In this document: positions 26,580-35,854 of the stretch, one piece after another
Numbering within the stretch: position 1 is the first letter of the stretch
Layout: each line of letters begins with the position of its first letter
Notes under the pieces: model-generated
The model's input: the letters and a program-made list of their open reading frames with translations, nothing else
Told to the model about the DNA's origin: nothing
Databases searched by the model: none
Assembly: GCA_018333075.1 (NCBI GenBank)
Contig: BORH01000001.1
Location: forward strand, 186,001 to 250,000
Source: Heyndrickxia sporothermodurans
GTDB taxonomy: Bacteria > Bacillota > Bacilli > Bacillales > Bacillaceae_C
Reading direction: 5' to 3'
Length of the DNA: 64,000 nt
Program-made: the position numbers and the translations under genes

Positions 26580-26584
26580 ATTTT

Positions 26585-27625
26585 TTATTTTACAGTCTCA
26601 AGGTATGCTAGTGCATCCTCAAATGTTTTAACGGGGATTATTTTCATTTTTGTTCCAATATCCTTAGCAGTTTTTAGAGCTTCCTTATAATTTGATTCAA
26701 TATTTGGATACGCCTTTTTCATTTCTGGTGTGATTTCATCGTCAGGAGCAAAGAAAATTTTAGCCCCTTCCTTATCAGCCGCTACTACCTTCTTATCAAT
26801 TCCTCCAATTCTTCCAACTGTTCCATCCGGATCGATTGTTCCTGTCCCTGCTATACTATAGCCTTTTGTAATATCATCCTTAGTCAGCTGATTGTAAATT
26901 TCTAGACTAAACATTAATCCTGCAGATGGTCCACCAATACTTTCCGTATTCACTTTAATAGGTGGATTGGCAATCAGTTCACGATCATCCACTAAACCAA
27001 TCCCCATCCCAACTTTCCCTTTTGCATCATCGAATTTAGCTAATCTTAAATTTGCTGTTTTTTCTTGTTTATCACGAACAAATGTGATCTTAATTTGATC
27101 ACCTGCCTGTTTATTTTGAACATAGCCAGTGAATTTTTCCGAAGATTCAAAGGTATGATCATCTACTTTTGTTATTCGATCTCCGGCCTTAAGAACTTTT
27201 GCTGCAGGCATGTTAGGATAGACATCTAGTACATAAACACCTTTATAATTAAATTGATATGATTTTTCTGCCTTTTTATAGGCTACTTGAATAGCATTAT
27301 TTTTAGATGATTCCATTAAATAAAGCTGATAGACATTATATTCCTCTTCTGTTTGTTTTTCATCTCTTACCTCTTTAAGCGGTACAACATCTTCATACTT
27401 TTTTATTTTTGCTAATGCATAATCATATATATTTGCCCTTCCCATACGAACAGTTGTCAACATCAACTTTCCTTTATCATGATAGCCATTTTCCACTTGG
27501 ATAATCGATTCAAGCTCATGCGCCATTCCGGGTTTTTCTACATAAAACGGCAAACGATAAAAAGAAAGAACAGCTAAAATAACTACAAAAATAATTGTTA
27601 CGCGAAACCAAATTTTACGTTTCAT
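26585..27625 (-). CDS. ylbL: PDZ-domain Lon-like secreted/membrane protease YlbL
   Basis: The 346-residue protein has an N-terminal membrane anchor (about residues 5-23), a PDZ domain near VLDVYPNMPAAKVLKAGDRI, and a Lon-type proteolytic domain. The catalytic Ser lies in ESIGGPSAGLMFSLEIY and the catalytic Lys in IGGIDKKVVAADKEGA. There is no ATPase domain. In B. subtilis, YlbL degrades a DNA-damage cell-division inhibitor together with CtpA, so a role in checkpoint recovery is plausible. Its start overlaps the end of ylbK by 11 bases, which indicates a ylbK-ylbL operon. Confidence 0.92.
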   Translation of the reverse strand: MKRKIWFRVTIIFVVILAVLSFYRLPFYVEKPGMAHELESIIQVENGYHDKGKLMLTTVRMGRANIYDYALAKIKKYEDVVPLKEVRDEKQTEEEYNVYQLYLMESSKNNAIQVAYKKAEKSYQFNYKGVYVLDVYPNMPAAKVLKAGDRITKVDDHTFESSEKFTGYVQNKQAGDQIKITFVRDKQEKTANLRLAKFDDAKGKVGMGIGLVDDRELIANPPIKVNTESIGGPSAGLMFSLEIYNQLTKDDITKGYSIAGTGTIDPDGTVGRIGGIDKKVVAADKEGAKIFFAPDDEITPEMKKAYPNIESNYKEALKTAKDIGTKMKIIPVKTFEDALAYLETVK

Positions 27626-28412
27626 CCTGGTTCCTCACCTTCCAATTTTCTATACTCTGTTTAATTTCTAGTATAAACTTTTTTGTTTCTTCTTCTCCTA
27701 TCTTAATGATTTCTTCGATATTTGTAAAAGCTCTTGAACTATATTTAGACACGTCAGGTTGTATTAATATATCTGTTGTGGATTCATGACCAGCCAAAAT
27801 TTCCATTTGAAGTATGTCTATACTTTGCATAATGACATCATAAATATTCGTAATCTCAGCATCTTTTTTTACATAGGATACATCAACACCTATTACTATA
27901 TCTGCTCCCATTTCCTTAACAACTGATACCGGAACTTTATCAATTACTCCTCCGTCTACTAATAAACTGTCATTCCATTTCTCTGGCACGAAAATACCAG
28001 GTATAGATATGCTAGCCCTCACTGCATCTGCCACTGAACCTGATTTAAATACTACTTTCTCACCTTTTATAATATCTGTTGCTATGACTTGTACAGGTAT
28101 CTTTAAATCCTCTAAATTTTTATTATGAGTAAATATTTTTAAAAAGTCCTTCACTCTTTTCCCAGAAATAAACCCCATTTTCGGAATCGTAAAGTCAAGA
28201 AAGTACTTTCGTTTAAAAGCAGTAGAAAGCTTAATCAGTTGCTCGATATCGTGCCCAAAACTATAAAAAGTAGCCACCAAAGCTCCCATGCTACTCCCAG
28301 CAAGAAAGTCAATCGATATATCATTTTCCTCAAATGCTTTCAGAACACCTAAATGGGCAAGACCACGTGCCCCTCCCGCCCCCAAAGCTACCCCAATTTT
28401 CGGGTTTCTCAA
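27615..28412 (-). CDS. ylbK: Patatin-like phospholipase family protein YlbK
   Basis: This 265-residue patatin-like hydrolase has the oxyanion motif GAGGARGLAHLGVL, the nucleophile elbow GSSMG (Ser in FLAGSSMGALVATF) and the catalytic Asp in LLVDGGVIDKVPV. It is expected to cleave lipid acyl esters in the cytoplasm. No signal peptide is visible. The TTG start has GGGGTGA upstream. It overlaps ylbL, and its divergent neighbour is ylbJ. The substrate is unknown. Confidence 0.92.
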   Translation of the reverse strand: MRNPKIGVALGAGGARGLAHLGVLKAFEENDISIDFLAGSSMGALVATFYSFGHDIEQLIKLSTAFKRKYFLDFTIPKMGFISGKRVKDFLKIFTHNKNLEDLKIPVQVIATDIIKGEKVVFKSGSVADAVRASISIPGIFVPEKWNDSLLVDGGVIDKVPVSVVKEMGADIVIGVDVSYVKKDAEITNIYDVIMQSIDILQMEILAGHESTTDILIQPDVSKYSSRAFTNIEEIIKIGEEETKKFILEIKQSIENWKVRNQDET

Positions 28413-28556
28413 CTTTTGTCACCCCACTCAATAAATAATTAATTTCATAGATATATATACAATATGGTCTAAAATATTTCTCTATGAGTATATTGATTTA
28501 TATGGGGACAAGATATTTTACCGATACATAAATGATTGATTAGGGAGGAACGAAAT

Positions 28557-29771
28557 TTGTTACAGTCCAAATTTAAAACTATTTTCTTAGCTTTTGCAGC
28601 AACATTAATGGCTATTTCAATGATAATCCTTCCTGAAGAAACATTCTCAGCATCCACACGTGGATTAAATATTTGGTGGGGAACTGTATTCCCTTCGTTA
28701 TTCCCTTTTTTTGTAATCTCTGAATTATTAATTGGATTTGGTGTTGTTAAATTTATTGGCGTTATTCTTGAGCCTTTAATGAGACCATTATTTCGAGTTC
28801 CAGGTGTTGGAGGATTTGCTTGGGCAATGGGAATGGCTTCAGGGAATCCAGCAGGAGCTAAAATTACTGCTAGACTCCGACAAGAAAAACAAATTTCTAA
28901 AATAGAAGCTGAACGACTTGTATCATTTACAAATTATTCTAGCCCACTTTTTATTTTTGTTGCTGTATCAGTAGGTTTTTTCCACAACAAAAATTTAGGT
29001 CTTCTTTTTGCAATTGCCCATTATTTAGGCAATATTTTAGTTGGAATCTTTATGAGGTTTTATGGCTATTCTAAAACAGAAAAAATGGAAACGAAGAAAA
29101 ATAAATTTCCTGTATGGGAAGCTTTGCGAGCATTACATAAAACACGTGTAGAAGATAGAAGACCCATTGGAAAATTGCTTGGTGACGCAGTTATATCATC
29201 CATTCATACATTACTTATGATTGGAGGATTTATTATCCTCTTTTCAGTCATCAATCGTTTACTCTTTCATCTACAAATTACAGCTCTATTAGCAATTTCT
29301 ATAAAACATTTTTTTGGTATTTTACATATTCCAAAACTATTAAGTATCCCGTTTATTTCTGGTCTTTTTGAAATAACAATAGGCAGCAAATTAATCAGTG
29401 AGGTAGAGCAATCGACAGTATTTCAACAAGCCATTCTAACAAGCTTTATTCTCGGATTTGGAGGATTTAGTATACAAGCTCAGGTTGCAAGTATACTTGC
29501 TCAGACAGATATTCGTTTTAAGCCATTTTTTATTGCAAGAATTCTGCATGGTTTTTTTGCTTCAATTATTACCATCCTAATTTGGGAGCCAATCTATAAT
29601 AAATATTTAAATACCCACATACCACCTACTGCATTTCCTGTATTTCTTAATCAATCTCAAAGTTATCTCGATAAAATTTATCATTGGGGAATTCAAATAG
29701 GGCCAATTATTACTATTATTGCACTGATTACCTATATTGTTATTTATCAAAAGAGACGCCATCAACCCTAA
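28557..29771 (+). CDS. ylbJ: Sporulation integral membrane protein YlbJ
   Basis: YlbJ is a multi-pass membrane protein required for heat-resistant spores in B. subtilis and is normally under sigma-E control. The 404-residue product has about eight to ten membrane helices and two nucleoside-transporter-gate-like halves, with NIWWGTVFPSLFPFFVISELL and FAWAMGMASGNPAGAKI in the first and FGGFSIQAQVASI in the second. A TTG at 28536 opens the frame, but the TTG at 28557 has GGGAGG 8 bases upstream, so I choose that. It converges on coaD with a shared hairpin. Confidence 0.9.
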   Translation: MLQSKFKTIFLAFAATLMAISMIILPEETFSASTRGLNIWWGTVFPSLFPFFVISELLIGFGVVKFIGVILEPLMRPLFRVPGVGGFAWAMGMASGNPAGAKITARLRQEKQISKIEAERLVSFTNYSSPLFIFVAVSVGFFHNKNLGLLFAIAHYLGNILVGIFMRFYGYSKTEKMETKKNKFPVWEALRALHKTRVEDRRPIGKLLGDAVISSIHTLLMIGGFIILFSVINRLLFHLQITALLAISIKHFFGILHIPKLLSIPFISGLFEITIGSKLISEVEQSTVFQQAILTSFILGFGGFSIQAQVASILAQTDIRFKPFFIARILHGFFASIITILIWEPIYNKYLNTHIPPTAFPVFLNQSQSYLDKIYHWGIQIGPIITIIALITYIVIYQKRRHQP

Positions 29772-29783
29772 CCTGAAATGAAA

Positions 29784-30866
<1,083 letters not shown>

Positions 30867-31130
30867 CTATTTCACCACATAGTACTTAAATTTTCCTTAC
30901 TATCCTACCACATTGTGTCGCAAGGGAAAAGCTAAAAGTGAAAATGACTCTACGCCATTCTATTTACGTATCCCTATTTAATAATTCTTAAAAATCTAAT
31001 ATAACAGGTTTTGTATATCTTTTTTAATAAGTTAAATTTATATCTAGTCTTATAATAGCTAACAAACTGAGAAAAAAACTTATTCAAAAATTGCTATGTA
31101 TAAATTTATTGTTAATGGTGATACTTTAAT

Positions 31131-31280
31131 TAGCAACATCATTTTCCGATGTTGTTGCCAACCGCGGAGAAGACTTACGTTTCCCCATAAGTTCTTCCTC
31201 CGGTTTCTCCTCTCCCTTTGCCTTCTGTCCTTTTACATAGGATATAGAAGGACCCTGCAGGTTACTGCAGGGTTTTTTAT
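31131..31280. ncRNA. Highly structured RNA-like element upstream of rsmD (possible ylbH leader)
   Basis: This 150-base, GC-richer stretch can fold into four consecutive stems. They are GCAACATC with GATGTTGTTGC, a long imperfect stem from AACCGCGGAGAAGACTTACG to its partner ending in CTCCGGTT, CCTTCTGTCC with GGATATAGAAGG, and the perfect ACCCTGCAG/CTGCAGGGT hairpin followed on the plus strand by TTTTTTATTT. Read on the minus strand it would be a leader of rsmD with GGGAAA and GGAAAA loops. Read on the plus strand it ends in a textbook terminator. The strand therefore stays open. Open frames across it are unsupported. Confidence 0.55.
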
Positions 31281-31357
31281 TTATTTTATATTTATATTGT
31301 ACTACTAATTGATTCGAAAAAAATTTGTAAAAATTTTTCATTGCCAACAAATACTAT

Positions 31358-32770
31358 TTAATGGATTCGAAAAACTCGATGATCTTCATCTACTTTTAAA
31401 TTGAAAAGATGCTGAAGCCAATTTATTTCAATATAATAATTTCCATCATACTTTACAAAGGGATTCGCATAGATGCCATATTTTTCACCATTATAGGTAA
31501 ATGTTTTTTTTCCAAAATGAAAATGATATTTATTATTTTTTTTATGCATTATTATCGATTCTGTTTTTTGGTTAATATCTATTTTATATCCTATTGCTTT
31601 AGCTAAACCACTTAATGGTAAAACCTTTTTTCCGTGTATATTAAATGTATGCAAATCTTTTTTCTCTTCTTTAAAAACGATAATTTTTCTTGAATCATAT
31701 AATATGAACGACCGATTGGGCAATTCATATTGACGATTTTCAACAAAAAAGTCTGTCCTATTTCCTGTTACATCTTCGATTACCTTATCTAATAGCGTAC
31801 TAGTTATAAAATTGTTTTCTGTATTTAATACTTCTTCACTCCATTGATTTAACTGTTCTTCACTTAAGTTATGTTGGAGTTCAGAATACATATATTGCGC
31901 CTTTGAAGTTCCTATTCCTTTTCCAAAAATGACGGAGGAAATAATATCGACCATCCACTCTTCATTTTTCTTAAATGAATATTGATCTTTTAAGATCATC
32001 TTTATTATATTTTTTTCTATTATATCTGTATTATTTTGATTCATAATCAATAATGTCGGTAATATTGTTTGAGGAAAATCCTCAGTTAATACAATGACAA
32101 AATCCTGTTGGTTATTTAATTTTTCTAGATTACTAAAATCAACTTTTTTTATATTAAAAGATTTTTGATAATATAACATTAATCTACTATTCACTTCTAT
32201 ATGATTTAATCCATTTTTATGCCAAAATAAAGGTGGAACTTGTCCATTTACATCATATACAAGATAATTAATATATTTTTTTCTTTTCATCGTTACCTTA
32301 TTTGAAGGAATAATCCAAGTGCCGTTCTTTAATTGTCGGTCTATTAATTGAATTTTAGTACGATTTGTTGAATAGTTCTTTAACTTTATACTCCAATTAT
32401 TTAATAAAAAAGAAGAATTTGTTCTTTTTGTTTCCAGTTCGTATTGAAATTTGACTGGACCATTATGTATATTTATTTCCTTTTTTCTATGATTGTTCCA
32501 TTTACACTCCTGTTTTTCCCCATCAAAGCACTGAAAATTTTTTGCATTTTCGGGTAATACTATCTCATGAACACCATTATCAGTTAACTGTATTGTCTGC
32601 TCAATTTTAAAGTAATCCTTATGATGCTCAATTGTTATATTTTGATCAACCTTTTTTGTCTTAATATGCTTTTTTTCAGTTGAATAACCATGCCATTGAA
32701 AATAAAGCAACCCCCCCAGCAAGAATAAAAGGAAGACTATTAAATATTTTAAAACGGTTTTACGGAACAT
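31358..32770 (-). CDS. Membrane-anchored protein with C-terminal copper-amine-oxidase-like stalk domain
   Basis: This 470-residue protein has an N-terminal transmembrane anchor (about residues 8-26) and then a large extracytoplasmic region. The last 110 residues (KVLPLSGLAKAIGYKIDINQ onward, ending with YYIEINWLQHLFNLKVDEDHRVF) match the small stalk domain named after the N-terminus of copper amine oxidase, a common cell-surface module of Firmicutes. The middle 330 residues are not recognised. They contain no obvious catalytic motif and are very rich in Asn, Lys and Ile. It is absent from B. subtilis at this position. The ATG has AAGGAG upstream. Confidence 0.75.
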   Translation of the reverse strand: MFRKTVLKYLIVFLLFLLGGLLYFQWHGYSTEKKHIKTKKVDQNITIEHHKDYFKIEQTIQLTDNGVHEIVLPENAKNFQCFDGEKQECKWNNHRKKEINIHNGPVKFQYELETKRTNSSFLLNNWSIKLKNYSTNRTKIQLIDRQLKNGTWIIPSNKVTMKRKKYINYLVYDVNGQVPPLFWHKNGLNHIEVNSRLMLYYQKSFNIKKVDFSNLEKLNNQQDFVIVLTEDFPQTILPTLLIMNQNNTDIIEKNIIKMILKDQYSFKKNEEWMVDIISSVIFGKGIGTSKAQYMYSELQHNLSEEQLNQWSEEVLNTENNFITSTLLDKVIEDVTGNRTDFFVENRQYELPNRSFILYDSRKIIVFKEEKKDLHTFNIHGKKVLPLSGLAKAIGYKIDINQKTESIIMHKKNNKYHFHFGKKTFTYNGEKYGIYANPFVKYDGNYYIEINWLQHLFNLKVDEDHRVFRIH

Positions 32771-32916
32771 CTCTTACTCCTTTTTGTTACTCTTTCTACA
32801 TACTGCTCCAATGAATACTTTGGGACATCTTCTCATTTTCCTAATTCAATGATACATTATATAAGAGTGCTATATCTAGAAGAAAATAATGATTTTAGAA
32901 ATGTGAGGAAATTAAA

Positions 32917-33306
32917 ATGTTACAACGTTTTATTGAACTTGGTGAAGGTTATTCAGATATCTATGAATTATTAGAATTAGCAAACGCAAATCAGCATCGC
33001 TTGGTTCATTTAATGGCACTGCATACTACAGTAAATCAAAAACCTATGACTTCTTTAATTATCGTATTGCAGCCTACAAGTCCTGGGGACTTTCAAGCAC
33101 TTTATATTTGCAGAGAGGGTATTCCTAATCCAAATACTACTCCTAATAAAAGATTTGATCTTTTTCGTAGTTTAGCAGATCAACTTGGAAAAACTATCAT
33201 TGAAATGGAAGTAAGAAGTTCAAAGGGATTTGCTGAATTAGAGCTTTATTATCAATATTTAATTGGAATTTTACGTTTGAATCATTATATACCTGCCCTA
33301 CAATAA
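32917..33306 (+). CDS. Conserved small protein, function unknown
   Basis: This 129-residue soluble protein starts MLQRFIELGEGYSDIYELLE and has no signal peptide or membrane helix. Homologous proteins occur in many Bacillaceae near ylbG; I recall them as a DUF family (possibly DUF7147) often mislabelled methylthioribose kinase, but I cannot confirm the name. No kinase motif is present. The ATG has GAGGAAATTAAA upstream. It is transcribed divergently from the stalk-domain gene with a 146-base gap, and an interspersed repeat begins at its stop codon. Confidence 0.75.
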   Translation: MLQRFIELGEGYSDIYELLELANANQHRLVHLMALHTTVNQKPMTSLIIVLQPTSPGDFQALYICREGIPNPNTTPNKRFDLFRSLADQLGKTIIEMEVRSSKGFAELELYYQYLIGILRLNHYIPALQ

Positions 33307-33420
33307 GAAAAGCACAAGCGTTTTGCCCATCGAAGTACGCTCAATAAGCGCTGGAGCTAGACATAGTAGGCATTTTTTAATCATTAATACCATCAAAAAA
33401 TTATACTTTCTTATCTTATA
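33305..33420. repeat. Interspersed repeat element, short copy
   Basis: It opens with AGAAAAGCACAAGCGTTTTG and closes with TAGGCATTTTTTAATCATTA and ATACTTTCTTATCTTA. Both ends align with the long copy at 22972-23207; about 120 internal bases are missing. It fills the space between the unknown small gene and the ylbG terminator. Confidence 0.75.
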
Positions 33421-33422
33421 AA

Positions 33423-33454
33423 TAAGGGCAGTTCCTAGAAAGGAACTGCCCTTA
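33423..33454 (-). terminator. Terminator after ylbG
   Basis: A 14-bp perfect stem (TAAGGGCAGTTCCT arms) with an AGAA loop starts 3 bases after the ylbG stop. The minus-strand tail is TTATTTATAAG. Confidence 0.85.
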
Positions 33455-33457
33455 AAA

Positions 33458-33733
33458 TTATAAGCCAATTTTATAATCATATTCCTTTGCTTTATCTGGC
33501 TTAGAATTTTCATACTCTGTTTTTAAAAATGGTTTACAAGAAGCTTCCACTTTACGTACGAATGGCATAGAAGAAAACTTTTCCTGTAATTCATCAATTT
33601 CAATACGATCACAATACAACACAACATATTTCATTCTTTTTGAAACATAATGTACATTGCCAAACCTTCTAAGGGTTTTTGCATGCTTTAAGTTATAAAG
33701 CCAAATAATTAATCCTTGTCTTTCATTAAACAT
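33458..33733 (-). CDS. ylbG: DUF2129 family protein YlbG
   Basis: This 91-residue cytoplasmic protein has the YlbG pattern: RQGLIIWLYNLKHAKTLRRFGNVHYVSKRMKYVVLYCD, then a short alpha/beta segment and a charged tail. Its function is not known to me. The ATG has AAGGGG upstream. It lies between ylbF and rsmD as in B. subtilis, although two extra genes and the structured element separate it from rsmD here. It ends at a strong hairpin. Confidence 0.9.
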   Translation of the reverse strand: MFNERQGLIIWLYNLKHAKTLRRFGNVHYVSKRMKYVVLYCDRIEIDELQEKFSSMPFVRKVEASCKPFLKTEYENSKPDKAKEYDYKIGL

Positions 33734-33957
33734 ATCTTTTTCCCCTTAATTCCTCATCTTCGTAATTTTAGCATATTTCACATCTTATTTTCAATGTCAG
33801 AAAATTAGTATTTGTAAAAGTTTTTTTGTAGGAGTTTCTAATAGTTGAGGAATCTTTCTAATACAGAATTTTCATTAAAAAACAAAAGGAATACGGATAG
33901 TATTCCTTTAAAATCAACATTATTAAGAATGTAATGAATATAACTTCTACAGATCAT

Positions 33958-34404
33958 TTATGCAGAGCAGCTACAGCCTCCTCCGGATCCACAACCACCT
34001 GAACAAGATGAATTAGCATCAAAAAATGGATTCCCTGTAGGAACTTTAATATGCTGAGATACAGATTTTCCAACAATGACACTTATATGATCGAGAATAT
34101 CTTGTAAAGCGTTTTCTGCCTTTCGAAAATTCGCGATATTTTCATCCATATCCATTTCGCGTTTTACTTCACGTGTGCGTACGTTTATTGTTTTATAATC
34201 AGGATGATATCTTCCAAATCGCTGTACCTCTTCGTAGAGCTCCTTCATCTTTACAAATTCTCTTATCTTTTCTTGGGTTCGTTTATCATTATTTATTTTA
34301 AAATAATACTTTCTATATTCATCTGCAGCTTCAGACTGTAGAACCATTTTGGATAATTCGTCAGCCAAAGCTAAAATTTGTACTCTTTCAATAGTTGCAA
34401 GCAA
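33958..34404 (-). CDS. ylbF: RNase Y-modulating Y-complex protein YlbF
   Basis: YlbF forms the Y-complex with YmcA and YaaT, which modulates RNase Y-dependent mRNA maturation and influences competence, sporulation and biofilm formation in B. subtilis. The 148-residue protein has the helical core (KMVLQSEAADEYRKYYFKI, VQRFGRYHPDYKTI) and the typical Cys-rich tail CSGGCGSGGGCSCS, which carries iron-sulfur cluster ligands in the known complex. The TTG start has GGAGGTGAG upstream. A lipoprotein gene separates it from ylbE, unlike B. subtilis. Confidence 0.93.
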   Translation of the reverse strand: MLATIERVQILALADELSKMVLQSEAADEYRKYYFKINNDKRTQEKIREFVKMKELYEEVQRFGRYHPDYKTINVRTREVKREMDMDENIANFRKAENALQDILDHISVIVGKSVSQHIKVPTGNPFFDANSSCSGGCGSGGGCSCSA

Positions 34405-34463
34405 AAAAGCTCACCTCCAACTTTATTCTATCATGTTTTAAGTAAGCATGCGAATAAGGAGAT

Positions 34464-34856
34464 TTAAATAATCGTTACATAGAAATCCTTTGATAAACCA
34501 TAACTTTTATTATTCATTTGAACGACATCTATTTTGATATGGTGAACACCTTTAGTGAAACCTTTCATAACGAATGCGGCTGTATAATATTCTGCATGAA
34601 GTCTCCCATCAACATATACTTTAATTTTTCCACGTTTTGCATTTTTGTTTAATCCAGAAAATGTTATAGAAGGTACCATGCACTCAACAAATACATTGGG
34701 ACCTTGAACAATATGCCGAATGGTTGCATGTTGATTGATTTGAGAAATGTTTTTTTGTTCAGACGCTTTCACATTAAACGTTTCAGGTTTCGGAATATTT
34801 TGTTTACATCCAGTCAATAACATTAACAAAAGAGATAGACAAATTAAGCCTCTCAT
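34464..34856 (-). CDS. Small lipoprotein, function unknown
   Basis: The 130-residue protein has a lipoprotein signal peptide (MRGLICLSLLLMLLTGC) with a clear LTGC lipobox, so it should be anchored on the outer face of the membrane. The mature part looks like a single beta-sandwich (VFVECMVPSITFSGLNKN, GKIKVYVDGRLHAEY, GVHHIKIDVVQMN) resembling immunoglobulin-like modules. No catalytic motif is seen. The ATG at 34856 has AAGGAG 8 bases upstream; a GTG three codons earlier overlaps that site. It is inserted between ylbF and ylbE. Confidence 0.8.
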   Translation of the reverse strand: MRGLICLSLLLMLLTGCKQNIPKPETFNVKASEQKNISQINQHATIRHIVQGPNVFVECMVPSITFSGLNKNAKRGKIKVYVDGRLHAEYYTAAFVMKGFTKGVHHIKIDVVQMNNKSYGLSKDFYVTII

Positions 34857-34910
34857 TTTTATCACTCCTTGTTCTTAGCTTCTACAGAACAAGAAATTTT
34901 ACACAAAAAA

Positions 34911-34938
34911 AAGATACATTTATAAAATAATGTATCTT
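34911..34938 (-). terminator. Terminator after ylbE
   Basis: A 10-bp stem (AAGATACATT arms), 8-base loop and minus-strand run of eight T end the ylbD-ylbE transcript, 5 bases after the ylbE stop. Confidence 0.9.
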
Positions 34939-34943
34939 AGTCA

Positions 34944-35183
34944 CTAACCTTGTGAGGACATTCCTTGAATCATGTTCATCATCATAGATGCCATTTGTAG
35001 ACCATTATTAAATTTTTCTACACGCTGAGGAATCGTTTTTTCAAAATAATGGAGGGATGCGATTTCAAATTTATCTAATTCCTCTGGATGACGGGTTAAT
35101 TTCCTGTACCACATGGGTTGACGCCTTAAAAATTGTTTAAGTTCATTTTTAGAGTAAATATATTCCATTATATCTTTACGCAT
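34944..35183 (-). CDS. ylbE: YlbE-like protein
   Basis: The 79-residue protein carries the YlbE pattern LKQFLRRQPMWYRKLTRHPEEL and FEIASLHYFEKTIPQRVEKF, ending in a Met-rich tail (MASMMMNMIQGM). It is small and helical with no membrane segment. The start follows ylbD by 15 bases, so the pair forms an operon ending in a terminator. In B. subtilis the two genes are adjacent as well. Function is unknown; the ylbD partner suggests a spore coat connection. Confidence 0.88.
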   Translation of the reverse strand: MRKDIMEYIYSKNELKQFLRRQPMWYRKLTRHPEELDKFEIASLHYFEKTIPQRVEKFNNGLQMASMMMNMIQGMSSQG

Positions 35184-35198
35184 ATAGTACCCCTCCTT

Positions 35199-35624
35199 TT
35201 AATCTTTTCGAAACGAAAAAGGATGTTTAGTCTCGTTTTTTGTTGTACTTACCGTTTGATTTCCTCCTTGAAATTGTGAAAGAACTCCTTGAACAGATGC
35301 AATGACCTGACTTAAATTATTTAGATGGTGTTGCATCTGGTTCGCATCCATTTTTTGTACAATATTGTTAATCTGGCTCATCCAATTTCCGCTACTCTTT
35401 TCGTCTTTACTACTCTCTGTATCATTAGATTTTTCTTTTTTCACACCATCATGAATAAATTTATCCCAATAAGGATCATTTTCACCAAGAAGATACCAAT
35501 CCTCATAAAATTCCTGAAGTGTATTTGTGCCGTTTTTCACCTCATCCATAAGCTTAGGATGTTCTTTTACAAACGATTTAAATTTTTCAATTGATGGGTG
35601 AAGTTTTTTATTCCCCATATCCAT
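35199..35624 (-). CDS. ylbD: Putative spore coat protein YlbD
   Basis: This 141-residue acidic/basic protein has the YlbD core HPSIEKFKSFVKEHPKLMDEV, LQEFYEDWYLLGENDPYWDKF and a Gln-rich C-terminal helix (QMQHHLNNLSQVIASVQGVL). YlbD is annotated as a coat-associated protein in B. subtilis. It has no signal peptide. It forms a two-gene unit with ylbE. Sporulation control is expected, but I could not identify a mother-cell promoter in the 35625-35800 interval. Confidence 0.85.
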   Translation of the reverse strand: MDMGNKKLHPSIEKFKSFVKEHPKLMDEVKNGTNTLQEFYEDWYLLGENDPYWDKFIHDGVKKEKSNDTESSKDEKSSGNWMSQINNIVQKMDANQMQHHLNNLSQVIASVQGVLSQFQGGNQTVSTTKNETKHPFSFRKD

Positions 35625-35807
35625 TCACCTCATATATTGTAAAACTTACTCACACGTTGAATGATTAATTAATATGCATTACATTATTTTTTTACCGTTT
35701 CATTAGAGTTTTAGCCTACTATAAATTATGTAATTATTGAAAAAAGGTGAAGAAGTTTTCTTTGGTACACTACTTTATTGATATTTCCTATGCAAGTGCG
35801 AAAAAAA

Positions 35808-35842
35808 AGATGATCTAAATCATAAAATGACTAGATCACCTT
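35808..35842 (-). terminator. Terminator after ylbC
   Basis: An imperfect stem of about 15 bp (AAGATGATCTAAATCAT with ATGACTAGATCACCTT) is followed on the minus strand by eight T. It starts 13 bases after the ylbC stop. Confidence 0.8.
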
Positions 35843-35854
35843 CTATTGTTTTAG

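Noticed and set aside
31140-31170. T-box-like sequence (AACCGCGG) on the plus strand
   Set aside because: The preceding AGGGTGG part of the T-box sequence is missing, there is no specifier region, and no aminoacyl-tRNA or amino acid gene lies downstream on that strand.
31096-31350. Overlapping open frames on both strands across the structured element upstream of rsmD
   Set aside because: They cross the stems and the terminator. A GGAGGAAGAACTT site before a 20-codon frame on the minus strand is more simply part of the paired RNA stem.
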